This document shows, in pieces, positions 22,696 through 36,469 of a DNA stretch of 64,000 bases (its first letter is position 1; every line of letters begins with the position of its first letter). The notes under the pieces are model-generated. The model made no database searches and had not been told where the DNA came from. It saw only the letters and a program-made list of their open reading frames with translations. Source of the stretch: Roridomyces roridus (Eukaryota; Basidiomycota; Agaricomycetes; Agaricales; Mycenaceae); the NCBI GenBank assembly GCA_029378245.1, contig JARKIF010000042.1, positions 124,001 through 188,000 of the forward strand, read 5' to 3'. The translations under genes and the position numbers were made by a program.

Positions 22696-22827
22696 TCACT
22701 GCTCGGGTCTCCATGTATAATGTACTCTCTAAATAATTCTTTTTTCGATTCGGAATTCATGTACAAGCATCTTTGTGAAGTCTGAATTACGCGCCACCAA
22801 ATCGCTGAGATCAAACATGACCGAGTC

Positions 22828-25196
22828 ATGAATTTAGGTCTTCGCAGACTCATCACTCTTTCCTTTTCCCTTGTACCACCAAGATCTACCGTCTCCGTGT
22901 CCAGGATGTCCACCACTGCGCCTACCCCGGCCGATGCACCAGTTCCCAATTCCAAGAGCGCAGGTTTGGACGCGCCAAAATTTTCCCTAGCCGACACCCT
23001 GATCGCAGTGTGCAGCTAAAAAGGAGGAGAAACGCTTAGAAAAGGCCGCCAAGTTCGCAGCCAAGAATGCAAAGACTACAGCTCCTGCTTCCGGCGGCAC
23101 GAAGAAAGTCAAGGAGGAGAAGGAGAAGGAAGTCGACCCGCCGTTCGTGAACACCACGCCCAAGGGCGAGAAGAAAGGTGAGATTGAGCTTGATTCTACG
23201 AGGATATAGTCCCAATGTGCTTTAGATCTCACTCAGCCTATGGCTGCGGGGTACAACCCAATCGCGGTCGAATCTGCTTGGTATGACTGGTGGCACCAGC
23301 AAGGATTCTTCTCGCCGCAATTTACACCGGACGGAAAAGTCAAACCGGAGGGTCTGTTCGTCATCCCTGCGCCTCCGCCGAACGTTACTGGCAGCTTGCA
23401 CATTGGGCACGCGTTAACGACTGCAATTCAGGATACTTTGGTCCGATGGTGCGTGGTTGCGTTCAATGGACTGTATTTATGTGTTAAATTCACGCTAGGA
23501 ATCGCATGTTAGGGAAGACTACGCTGTACGTTCCTGGCTTTGACCATGCCGGTATATCTACCCAGTCTGTCGTCGAGAAGCGGTTGTACAAGACCACCGG
23601 ACAGACGCGGCATGATTTGGGAAGAGAGAAATTCTTGGAAACCGTGATGGAATGGAAGAATGAGTGTGTGGATTTTGTTCTTTTCGAGACTGGATCTGAG
23701 GCGTCTGCCACAGTTATCAAGGCAGAATTACTCGCCAGCTGCACCGACTTGGCGGCAGTTACGATTGGGATCGCGTTGTATTCACCATGGACGAGGTGTG
23801 TCTCGATGTCCTCATCTGAGCTGGCTCCAATACAAGTCAGAAACGCAACAAAGCCGTTATAGAGGCCTTTTGCCGGCTGCACGAAGATGGCACCATTTAC
23901 CGCGCAAATCGACTCGTCCACTGGTGTGTCAAGATGAACACGACGCTTTCCAATCTGGAGGTAGGCCATGGCGTATTCTGAAGACTCCTTTAACCCTTTT
24001 ATTTAGGTTGATCAAAAAGTACTCACTGGGCGGACGCTGCTGAATGTCCCCGGTTACGATCCTAAAGAACGATTCGAGTTTGGTGTGATTGTCTCGTTTG
24101 CGTACCAGATCGAAGATTCGGACGAGAAGATTATCGTCGCCACCACGCGTCCGGAAACGATGCTGGGAGATACCGCCATCGCTGTCCACCCCAACGATCC
24201 GCGCTACAAGGTAAAATTTCTAACCTACATTGCTATTCCGCCTAACCAATCTTCCAGCATCTCCACGGTAAATTCGCCACCCATCCCTTTGTTAAACGTC
24301 GGATTCCGATCGTTACGGACGAAATCGCGGTCGACATGGAATTCGGGACTGGTGCCGTCAAGATCACCCCCGCGCACGATCCCAACGATTACGAGGTTGG
24401 AATGCGGCACAACCTCGAGTTTATCAACATCATGAACGACGATGGAACCTACAATGCCAACGCGGGCGACTTCAAGGGAATGAAGCGGTTCCATGTCAGA
24501 ACTGCCGTCGTCAAAGCTCTCCAAGATGCCGGTCTTTACATCGAGACGAAGGATAACCCCATGCAAATCCCCATTTGCAGGTCCGTTATTTTGACTTGCC
24601 GTCGTTCGTTGTACTAATACCTTTTTTTCAGCAAATCCGGTGACGTCGTCGAGCCCGTTTTGAAGCCCCAATGGTGGGTCGACTGCAAGCCGTTGGCAGA
24701 GGAAGCAATCAAGCGTACGCGTGCGGGTGAACTCCTTGTTACGCCAAAGCAATCTGAGAACGAGTGGTATCGCTGGCTTGAAGGCATTCAAGACTGGTGT
24801 ATTTCGCGTCAGTTGTGGTGGGGCCACCGGTGTCCGGCTTACTTTGTGAACGTTGAAGGGGAGGATTTGGATGTACGCTTTTCGTTCTGGTACTTTGAAT
24901 TGGATTCTGACCGGCAATGTAGCGCAAAGACGGTAAAAACTGGGTCGTGGGCAGAGATCATGCGCAAGCGACGGAGAGGGCTAAAGCATTTGCCGGCGAC
25001 AAGAAATTCGTCCTGGAGCAAGATGAGGATGTTCTGGATACCTGGTTCTCCTCTGGTCTCTGGCCGTGGTCCATCATGGGATGGCCTGACGTCGTGTGTT
25101 TCTTTCTTCAATGTCTTATTCGAAATCTAATGCATCCCTCCAGGAGTCGCCTGACCTCAAGACGTTCTACCCAGCGTCCATGCTAGAGACCGGGTG

Positions 25197-25227
<31 letters not shown>

Positions 25228-26813
25228 GTGTTGCTGGGTATCCGTCTCACCGGCAAAGTACCTTTCAATGAAGTCCTTTGCCACGCGATGATTCGGGATG
25301 CCCATGGTCGCAAGATGAGCAAATCCTTGGGCAACGTGATCGACCCTATCGACGTTATCGAGGGTGTGGCTCTCGAAGCCCTCCACGAGAAGCTCAAGGA
25401 GGGTAACCTGGATGAGAAGGAGATTGTCAAGGCGACTGCTGGCCAAAAGAAGGACTTCCCCAAGGGCATTCCTCAGTGCGGCGCAGATGCTTTGCGGTTT
25501 GCTCTTTGCGCTTATTCCGCAGGCGGTACGCATTTCGTTTTACCTCGCATCGTCAACACTCATTTCTGCTCAGGACGGGATATCAATCTCGAGATTCTCC
25601 GTGTTGAGGGATACCGCAAGTTCTGCAACAAGGTTTTCAACGCCACCAAGTTTGCCATGCTCAAGTTGGACGAGTCGTTTGTCCCTGAGCCATCGGCCAA
25701 GGTCAGTCAAATCTCCCTGTCATCTACTCGTACTCAAAACGGTATTCAGCCTACCGGCAAAGAGAGTCTCGTTGAGAGGTGGATCCTCCACAAGCTCAAT
25801 GCTGCGGCCGCCGAGATCAACACACACCTCGCTGACCGGAATTTCATGCTTGCCACAACGGCTGCGTACAACTTCTGGCTGTATGAGCTTTGTGACGTTT
25901 ACATCGTACGTTCTCCGTTTTACGCTGCTTTGCAGTTCTCAAAGTCGCCTCACAGGAAGTCATGAAACCCATGACGGACGAAGCTGCTCCGATTGAGATG
26001 CGCAAATCGGCGCAGCAGACTCTGTATACTTGTCTCGACCACGGGCTCCGGCTGTTACATCCCTTCATGCCCTTTGTGACGGAGGAGCTATGGCAGCGTC
26101 TGCCCCGTCGACCCAACGACCCCACGCCATCCATCATGGTGTCGTCCTTCCCCGTTTTCGTAAGCTCTCCCTCATTTTACATTCGCGCCGATATCTAACT
26201 GTTTGTAGGACAAGGATCACGTCTTTGAGACGGCCGACCAACAATTCAATCTCGTTTTCTCTGCTTTGAAGACGGGTCGATCTTTGGCTGCGTCGTATAA
26301 CCTGCAGAGTGACATTCAATGTGTGTATACCTTACAGTTGTCTCGTTCCTACTGACATCTTTCTAGTCTTCTTGTATGTCCAGACAGACGAGGAGGCTGC
26401 GCTCTTCGAGTCGCAGGTCTCGACCATCGTCACCCTCACCAAGGGTTGCAAGAGTGCCAAGGTCGTCCGGGAGCTCAGCGATATCCCAGAGGGCTGTGGT
26501 GGTGCTGTGGTCACGCCCGCCATCGCTGTGCATGCTCTTGTCCGGGGCCAGGTTAATCTGGACGCGGAGATTGCGAAATGCGACAAGAAATTGGACGTTG
26601 CTCAGCTCTCGCTGCAAAAGCTGGTTAAAGCCGAGTCTCAGCCTGACTATGAGACGACCGTTCCGGAGAATGTGAGGCTTGGGAATGCGGAGAAGGTCGG
26701 TATCTTCACTTTGGCTTGAACGAGTACTGATGCGTTATTGACAGAGGAAAACTATGGAGGCTGAGATTGCCACGTTAGAATTGTCGAAGAGCATGTTTGT
26801 GAAGCTCAAGTAA
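22828..26813 (+). CDS. VAS1: Valyl-tRNA synthetase (probably mitochondrial and cytosolic)
   Basis: A class I aminoacyl-tRNA synthetase charging tRNA-Val. It has the HIGH-type signature [15 protein letters not shown], the valine editing-domain motif [21 protein letters not shown] and the signature [10 protein letters not shown]. About 17 exons with introns of 45-55 bp can be followed to the TAA at 26811, giving roughly 1,060 residues. A first ATG at 22828 gives a basic, Ser/Arg-rich presequence (M-N-L-G-L-R-R-L); a second in-frame ATG at 22906 gives M-S-T-T-A-P, a cytosolic-type start. Lys-rich exon 2 resembles the usual N-terminal extension. Confidence 0.94.
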
Positions 26814-26912
26814 AGCAAGGATGTATTGTAAAGCGTGTATCTAGCTGAATTATTTTATTGCCTCGAGCTGTATGTATGCGGCGCAGCCCCGCAGGTGACC
26901 GGCTGCTGATCC

Positions 26913-27572
26913 ATGCCCAACTTGTTCCGAGCCTCTCATTTCATCCGCTCATGCTCGACGAGCGCGACATCTGGCCAGCAAGCCACCCAAAAATTACGAG
27001 CTCTGCTCAGGGAGACAGCGCAACCCGTCTGCGTCGTCACGTCGTTTATGCCTGGCCAAGATGAACGCGTCTATCACGGTGCAACTCTGTCCTCTTTCAC
27101 ATCCATCGCAATGGAGCCCTTGCCACTCGTGTCCTTTGCCCTACGAATACCCTCCCGTATGGCCTCCACCCTCAACGCGTTGCAGTCAGACTCTGCCCCC
27201 GACGCCGCAGACATGGTGATCAACATCTTGTCCGCCCAGCAAGCGTCCATCGCGACGAGTTTCTCGCGGCCAGACCTCCATCCACATCCATTCGACACCA
27301 CGCCTTATTTCCTCAGCGCAGACGGGTTGCCCGTCATTCGTGGATCGCTTGGTGCGATATCGTGCAAGTTGGTGGCCCAAGGGATACCACTGCACGATCT
27401 CGGCTTCCTGCAGCAGAGACAACTAGATGCGCCTGGGGACGTACCCACCGGTGCTTCCGAGCTCTTCATAGCCCAGGTCACGCGCGTAGAGAGCGCTGCG
27501 GAGGAGAACCTACTACCACTTTTATATCATCGCCGCCTCTTCACCAGCTGTACAGAACCACCGCCACCTTGA
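26913..27572 (+). CDS. Flavin reductase-like domain protein
   Basis: A single exon of 219 residues. The N-terminus (F-R-A-S-H-F-I-R-S-C-S-T-S) looks like a mitochondrial targeting peptide. The body fits the FMN-binding flavin reductase-like fold: L-R-E-T-A-Q-P-V-C-V-V-T-S, G-A-T-L-S-S-F-T-S-I-A-M-E-P-L-P-L-V-S-F-A, V-I-N-I-L-S-A-Q-Q, and near the end L-L-Y-H-R-R-L-F. Such proteins bind FMN and reduce flavins with NAD(P)H; the partner is unknown. It lies 99 bp downstream of the valyl-tRNA synthetase gene on the same strand. Confidence 0.8.
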   Translation: MPNLFRASHFIRSCSTSATSGQQATQKLRALLRETAQPVCVVTSFMPGQDERVYHGATLSSFTSIAMEPLPLVSFALRIPSRMASTLNALQSDSAPDAADMVINILSAQQASIATSFSRPDLHPHPFDTTPYFLSADGLPVIRGSLGAISCKLVAQGIPLHDLGFLQQRQLDAPGDVPTGASELFIAQVTRVESAAEENLLPLLYHRRLFTSCTEPPPP

Positions 27573-27727
27573 ATTCTCAATGCATACAATTGTACATATT
27601 TCCGCGCTCAAAATTCACCCGTCCATTCCGATGTTGTTGAGCCCATCGCTTCAAACTCGAGAAATCGCACTGGCAGATTGGCACCACCCAGTGTGACTGT
27701 GCGCGTTGTCAGTCGCGTCTTAAAGGT

Positions 27728-29738
27728 CTATACGAGACGCTCACAGATATCATAAAATTCGTCCGAAGAAAGATCGGGCAGCTTCTGCCACCCCGGAGCG
27801 TCCAGAGGTATTCCAAACCTCTTTGGATGCACCCGGTGCTTCGTGCGCAGTCGTAAATCAAAGGCGGCGACAGACTCGTCGACGTCTTGGTCCCTCAAAT
27901 AGTCCTGGAACGCGTCTTCGTTTTCCGAAAACGCGTCCAGTGAGTCAAAGATCCTGAAGAGCGCAGGAGACCTGAGACCTTGAGCGAAAATCGACTTGAT
28001 CTTGACTTCCTGCATGTCCTTTTGAGCATGGAGCGGTGGAAAGCAGCTGCGTGCGTACCAAACCGGGAATCCTGTTACACTTTTCCATCAAAAGCTCCAT
28101 AGCATGGGGCCCCCACTGGTTAGTCGCGCGTGGTCTATCCCAAGCCTTGGTCTGCATCAAGACACTCGCAAACTCGTTGTCCCTATTGAGCAGCGGGCCC
28201 CAATCAGCGAGACACGTCCTCATCCCGACGAAATCCACCAAATTGCCCGTCACGATCCGGTCAAAGCTAGTATCCTCGAACGCCGGGAGCGCCCCGATAG
28301 TAATGCCCTTGGCGAGAATCCCAGCATCGAACGAGGTGACATGGATGTCGATTTTAAGCTCCTTGACGCGCTTGGCAAACTCTCGGAGCTCGTCTTTGAT
28401 GTGGAAGAAGAGGCAGCCCATGATATCCTCGGGAGTCGTCCCGTGTTTGATACCAGAGGCTTGTACGCGCGAGACGTCCCATCCAAACAAGGGGTTTGCG
28501 TCCTCTGGGACCATCCATATTCCTTGTGGGGAGAAGAGGAATCTGTTTGGCTGAGTGAAATTGACCGTGGTCATTGAAAAGGGCGCTAGGATCCCCGTCT
28601 CGCGGTACCGCTGGAAGGACATGCGATGCGCGGGTTTGAGACTCGAGAAATACTTTTCGTTCGAGTCCAGTTGGTCCGGAGCCATCGTTGTGTCCTTCAT
28701 GCTTTTCAGCGCGCTGCTGAGGGGGTACGTCGAATGGGTCATCTCCAGGAGCCGTTTGGTCCCCGTCGATGGCTGGACGGAATACACCTTGCCTTCGCCC
28801 CTGGTGTCGAGACAGCGTTGAAACGAGAGGTCTGCATCGCAGTCCCTGTATATGAACGTTACACAGCGTTTAACGTATTCTGCACCTCCTCCGGGGAGTG
28901 CTGCAGAATACATCAAGTGCGTTGCGATTTCAGCCGCTTCCTTGACTGTCATGAGTAACTTTGCGGAGGCAGATTGGATTGGGTACCTCCAATGAAGGCC
29001 CCGAGCTCAATAGAATGAAAAGAAGGACGAGATTGCGGTTGACGAGCACTGGATTCGTCTCGTTCAGCAATACATCGCAGTAGCCGGAATAATCCGCTGG
29101 TAGACTGTTTATCGTGCGGATTAAGTTGCGGATGTCTCCCGATGCTGAAACCGACAGTTTTGAGTACAAGTGGATGAACGAATCGCGTCGTACCTGCAAA
29201 GCACAACTTCAAGTCCCCTATGGGTCTGAGATAATCTGATCCCTCGTTTGTTGGGAGTTGCAAGCAATCCATCGCTGGGAGGTCGCCCCAAAAGTCAATC
29301 GTCGGACGATATAGTGTCAATAGATTTGACGCGTAAAGGAAAGTGGGATCTCGGCGTTCTGTGACCCACGAAGGCTGCCACGTCTCGCCGAGGTATGGGT
29401 GCGAGCAGTACGACCGGTGTTTCGGCCAGTGGGTAGTCCGGCATTTCTCGGAGCAATACTGACGATACTGAGAGAGGGCTCCTCAAGTGAAAGAAAGAAA
29501 AACTCACTTTAACGAGATGACACTTGTCGCAGACGAGAAAGCCCGGAGACAGGCAAGACTTGATACTCGTCGCGTGTCCACACATCAAGTGCGAGACGGT
29601 TGTACTGTTCCAGGACGACCCCATACCAAAGGACATCAGGCTCTCGAGGCTTTCCACTTTGTCGCCGCGGTCCTTTATATCGTCGCGCAGCTTTCGGAGT
29701 CCAGCGAGCACTGCGTTGTACCACGATTTGGCTGCCAT
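27728..29738 (-). CDS. MYND-type zinc finger / DUF4470 protein
   Basis: Spliced from several exons, starting M-A-A-K-S-W-Y-N at 29738. A MYND-like finger follows (C-D-K-C-H-L-V...Y-C-S-E-K-C...W-P-K-H-R-S-Y-C). Next is the DUF4470 segment (Y-R-P-T-I-D-F-W-G-D-L-P-A-M-D, N-E-G-S-D-Y, G-D-I-R-N-L-I-R-T, R-N-L-V-L-L). The long remainder, typical of fungal MYND proteins, ends at 27728. The last intron joins R-I-P-G-L to E-V-K-I-K-S. MYND fingers mediate protein contacts; the function of this class is unknown. It is convergent with the flavin reductase-like gene. Confidence 0.75.
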
Positions 29739-30130
29739 GGTGGGGAGCGCTGCGAAGATGCAGCCACTACTTCTAGTAGACGACAACTTTTTAACCGCCT
29801 TCGTTTTGGTTCGCGACGCTTCGGCGTCTGGCCAGAGAAGGGTCGCATTACGTTCATTCGGTCTTCTATCAGACTTTTAGTCGTTCCAGGCTATCCCAGC
29901 GCGTCCACCAAGCGTCCACAGTTAGGCGTCGGCGATATCCTGCGGTGATGCCTAGCTTCGCGCAGCTCCCAACGCAGAGAAGGAGATGTGGTAGCCGACA
30001 AGGTAAAGTGGAACCTTTGATTAAAGCGGGTCGGGGCGGTGAGGGAGCTAGAAGGAACGAAGGGAAGGCAGAGCCACGGTCATCATTCTGATGGAACTGA
30101 ATTTTACATATACTCGGGAAAAAATGGTAT
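29739..30130. other. Intergenic spacer
   Basis: A 392-bp stretch between the start of the MYND gene and the 3' end of the transporter gene. No supported gene, repeat or motif is seen. Confidence 0.5.
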
Positions 30131-32257
30131 TTAGACATTCTGCTTCAGATCCATTTCCTCTCTGAACGAACCCTCCTTGGGACTCGAGTCCCTCAACCCC
30201 CTCGACTCGTGCACGCGGGCCATAACGATATCGTGTGCCTTCCACGGCTTCATACCCGGTGCGAAGAGCTCCTCCATACGCTCCAGCGGCACCTGCTTCG
30301 TCTCGGGGAGTATGAACTACCATGGTTGCTCAGCCTCTCCAAGGCTCCAACGAAAAACGGACTTACGAATATAAAAGGCATATTGAGAACCATGAGTGTT
30401 GCGAAGAAGATGTACACCCCATAGCCCATTGATGTGAACATCTGCGGCGTGAACCGAGCGATGATGAACCCCCAGAACCAATTCGACGCAGCCTGGCACG
30501 CTTGCGTGAATGTCCTCACATGCTGAGGGAACATCTCGGCGCCGACAACCCACGGAGTGCCGTTCCACGTAGGGGAGTAGAATATCGTCCAGATGTAGAA
30601 GAATGCGACTGCGGTGGAGTTAGCTCCACCACGGGAGAAGGGAAACGACGTTACTGGCACTCCGACCCCCTGGCCCGATGGTTGCTGACGGATGCAAGGT
30701 CGGCTTGGCGATGGCGATGTACGCGCCAATGTAGTACATGCAGATCGCACCCCCAAACGAACCCGCCAGGAGAACACCACGGCGGCCAAAGGTGTCCACC
30801 ATGTAGAGGAGCCATATGAGCGCACCGACAAGTTTGACTGGAGCAGCTCAGCAAAAGAAAATTGGTAGTGCAAAAGCGGCTCGTACTGATACCATAGACG
30901 CCAGTGGTCAGTAGACTCGTGCTGGTACCCGTAACACCAATGGATTTGAAGATGGTGGGCCTACAGAAATTCAGTTTTTCATACCGGCAAGACAGGCAAA
31001 GATACGCACGAGTAATAGTTGATTGCATTGATACCAGTGCCATTCTGCCATATAAACAGACTGGACCCCAGCATCAGCCGATAAACGAGCGTCCTGCTGG
31101 TGAAGACGGTGCGCAACGGCCCAAAGAAACCTGCTCCCGCCAGACTGCGCTCGTGCGCGATAGCTGCTTCAATCTCGGCGAACTCTTCAACGACATACGG
31201 CGCGTCCTCGGGCAGGTTCCGGAGACGTGCGAGATTGGTCAGGGCCGTGGCGTTGCGGTCGCGCGAGACGAGCCACCGGGGGGATTCAATGAGCAAGAAG
31301 GAGCCGATGAAGAGGAGGCTACCGGGCTGTGTGTAAACCAAGAGTCAAAGGCTGGACTTGATTTCGGAGACGACTTACGATGAGCTGGATTGCAAAGGCA
31401 ATTACCCACTGCTTGTGGCTTGGGCCAATGTGCTGGGTGACACCGTAGTTGATCCAGAATCCAATGACGCCTCCAAATTGCCAGCAGAGTTCATACATGC
31501 CAATCAAGCGGCCACGGATGGCTGGGGGTGAAATCTCCGCGACATAAATGGGCTAGAGAACAAGTTTAGTGGGGACCGCAGATCATGATGCACTAGCAGA
31601 CTTACTGCCAAATTGGAGGCAATGCCAATCCCGAGTCCTACAATAATGCGCCCTGCATACATGATCCCAAGACCGGTCGACGAGTTGGCACCACATTGCA
31701 GGCCGGCACCGAGGATGAATATAGCGCTCGAAATCAACAGGCCATGTTTCCGCCCCAGGAAGTATCCGATGAGGTAGCCAAAGAAGGCTCCGAAGAAACA
31801 TCTATGTGCGGTCAGAAAAGCCGCAAATTCAGAACGAGTCCCGTCCGCACCCTGCTTGGAACACGGATACGATATTCGCCGAGATAAAGTTAAATTCGTT
31901 GGTCGTCTTTGTTGCGAGACCAAACTCGTTTTTGAAGCTGGCCAAGCTGATTGAGGTACCTTGAGGAGATGGGCATTGACATCCAGAGAAGTTCACGACG
32001 TCAAACTAACCAATGAAGGCTGAGTCATATCTAGTTAGGAGGCAATTCGAGTCAGAAAACGACACAAAAAAGTATGGAAAGAGAGAGAGACGTACCCAAT
32101 CCTACGTGAATCGAGTCAGCTATGTATCTGCCTGGAAGCAGCCCAAGAATACGCACATAACAGCAGCCCAAGTCGCAATGATAGCATTAACATAAACCTT
32201 CCAGTTGTAAACTTCCTCTGGTGTCGGGCGGTCTTCGACGCGGGAAAGTCGGGCCAT
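30131..32257 (-). CDS. Major facilitator sugar/quinate-type transporter
   Basis: A multi-exon gene starting M-A-R-L-S-R-V-E-D-R-P-T-P-E-E-V-Y-N-W. This N-terminus followed by Y-D-S-A-F-I-G is typical of the fungal quinate permease (QutD/Qa-y) branch of the sugar porter family. Other marks are G-R-I-I-V-G-L-G-I-G, P-P-A-I-R-G-R-L-I-G, E-S-P-R-W-L, W-Q-N-G-T-G-I-N-A-I-N-Y-Y-S, D-T-F-G-R-R-G and P-E-T-K-Q-V-P-L-E. Twelve membrane helices are expected and most are visible in the exons. Membership does not fix the substrate, which could be a sugar or quinate. The acceptor pattern and frame look intact to the stop at 30131. Confidence 0.85.
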
Positions 32258-32560
32258 GGCGCAGAAGTTCGAGGGGGAACTACCGACGTGTTCACGAGGA
32301 CCAAACCATCTTTAAAGTGCCTCGGCAAGCATGAGATGGATCAGCGGGAGTCGCTCCGATTGGTGCTTGGACACGTGCTGGAGCAACTCAATCATCGGGA
32401 ACGAGTTTTTCCGCTTGCACTTCCCCGCAATGACAGGCAGCCCCACACTTTCCCGCTCGATTGGTGCCTTGACATTAATAGCAGTGACATGTCGGTCTAG
32501 GTCGGTCTCCAAAGACAGAAAATAGCGCTAGTGCCCAAGTTGTTACAACGATACAGACAT
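32258..32560. other. Intergenic spacer
   Basis: About 300 bp between the transporter start and the 3' end of the MET17-like gene. No gene or clear motif is seen. Confidence 0.45.
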
Positions 32561-34881
<2,321 letters not shown>

Positions 34882-35157
34882 TCACTCCTCGTCGGGGCAC
34901 TCGATTCTTTCCTCCAAACACGCGATACGCTCCTCGATGCAACGGCCTTGAACACAGGAGCGCACGATCCGGTGGCAAGAGGGGCACGAAGGCCTCGGGG
35001 GCTAATATAACATAGGTTCATTCACCGATTGAAAGGGGGAGATGCTGCGTACCAAGGCGATGATACTCCGAGCCGCAACGTCTGCCATGACCGTCGAAAA
35101 CACGGGGAAGAGGCACAGTGCTGCTGCTACGATCTGTGCTGCGACAGTGAATCGCAT
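34882..35157 (-). CDS. Small cysteine-rich secreted protein 1 (74 aa)
   Basis: Exon 1 is 35157-35053 and exon 2 is 35001-34882, with a 51-bp GTACGC...TTAG intron. The first 25 residues form a signal peptide (M-R-F-T-V-A-A-Q-I-V-A-A-A-L-C). The mature part has six cysteines: P-S-C-P-S-C, S-C-V-Q-G-R-C, A-C-L-E-E-R-I-E-C-P. A TATAAT-like box lies 46 bp upstream (35203-35208, minus). It is too short to stand out as an ORF; support comes from the tandem paralogue at 35348, which shares the intron position, phase and cysteine spacing. The function is unknown; it could be an apoplastic or effector-like protein. Confidence 0.72.
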
Positions 35158-35347
35158 CTTCAGTTATGGGGATTATGAGGAGGTTGAATTGGAGCAGCCA
35201 TTATTATAGCGCCCGCATTTAGGGCTAGATGAGTTTCTTGACGTCGTCTGGAAGTAAACTGGACGGCGGTAGCACATACGCCCTGAAAGTCACTGCCTTT
35301 AACCAAGTACATAGTAAGTGTTACACTATTCCTCCAACCCAAACCTC

Positions 35348-35694
35348 CTACACTGCTAACGGGCAAGCTATATCCTCCTCAGGTTCGAGGCAGATGATGC
35401 GTTTCATAACACAACGGCCCTTGACGCAATCCCGCGGTTCAGCTATGGGCCTTTCTATCGGTATCGGCCGGCACGTCGGTGGGCAGGTCGGCCTAATGGG
35501 CTAAAAAGTGCCTCAGCCATGGGCGATGAGAGAAGAAGATATATACGCACGAGGGATATAGTCAAGGTGGGGACGTGTACTTGGCTCAGGAGAATCCGAG
35601 TCGGATTCAGAATTGGAGTGATAATCTCCGGCTCTCCAAGGACGATCGGGACGGCGGAGAGGATGATAGCACTTGTGAGGAGACTGAAACGCAT
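35348..35694 (-). CDS. Small cysteine-rich secreted protein 2 (98 aa)
   Basis: Exon 1 is 35694-35551 and exon 2 is 35500-35348, with a 50-bp GTGCGT...TTAG intron. It begins M-R-F-S-L-L-T-S-A-I-I-L-S-A, a signal peptide. Exon 2 encodes P-I-R-P-T-C-P-P-T-C, D-C-V-K-G-R-C-V-M-K-R-I-I-C-L-E and I-A-C-P. The C-V-x-G-R-C-x-x-x-R-I-x-C-L-E core matches the neighbour at 34882, and the phase-0 intron falls at the same L|P-x-R-P point. A TATAAAA box lies about 45 bp upstream (35736-35742, minus). The pair looks like a recent tandem duplication under divergence. The function is unknown. Confidence 0.75.
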
Positions 35695-36469
35695 GGTTGA
35701 CTGGGTTGAGGGATGTCCAGGGATACCTACTCTCATTTTATAAGTACTTTGGGATGGCATTTGGCAGGATGGCTGGGTGAACGGAGCGCGCAACGTTCAT
35801 TCAATATTGACTGACTTTTGACACCGCGGTTGGCGTCCAGAGAGGTCTAGAGTCGTAGAGACTTGGTAGGGACTGTTCGCAATGAACTCGAGGATTCGAT
35901 CCCAGTAGTTAAGGAGAGGTTTGGCGACGGTCCTCGCGCGCCGGCGCAAGAGATCCCCAGCAGAAGAGAAGTTCGAACCTGAGTCGTTCTTGGTTCGGTC
36001 GGCTGACAACAATCGTTGGAATGAAGTGACGTTCAACATATACAGCGGCGCTCTAGCCAGTTGAGTAATAGTGACCCCGCAGGGGCTTGAGTGCGTGCCT
36101 GGAAGTGAATATTAAGAAACATGACGTCCATCGAAACCATCGAATGAGTTCAAGTTGTCGCAGGGGAGGGCGAGAGTAACTGCATAGCAAGTGCCAGCCG
36201 ATAGGCTTCTTGGAGAGAATGTACTGGCGCAAACTGAGAGGCTACGGTGGATGAAATGTGGAAATTTAGCTGCGCCTGAGTTCGTGTGGTTCCAAGGTGT
36301 GAAGTATCGCATATCGTTCACTAGAGCCGCAAGTAAGAGTCAAGAAAGTCTTGTCTTGTCCGCCTTCAAACCGGATTCCCAAATGAGTGCGGACAAGGTG
36401 CGGATAAGAGTTTGGCTCAAGTTTGGCTCCGATCAAAATTGGTTCGCGTTGCTGTACGCGTTTTTACCC
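35695..36469. other. Spacer upstream of the F-box gene at 36470
   Basis: No supported gene. The F-box reading frame extends upstream to 36191 without a stop, but this part lacks family similarity. Weak tRNA-like A and B box matches near 36050-36065 and 35971-35979 do not fold into a tRNA. Confidence 0.45.

Noticed and set aside
35971..36065. tRNA-like A box (CTCAACTGGCTAGAGC) and B box (GGTTCGAAC) on the minus strand
   Set aside because: The acceptor and T stems do not pair and the spacing is long, so no tRNA can be drawn.
36191..36469. Upstream extension of the 36470 F-box frame
   Set aside because: No similarity to family members; family similarity starts near the ATG at 36470.
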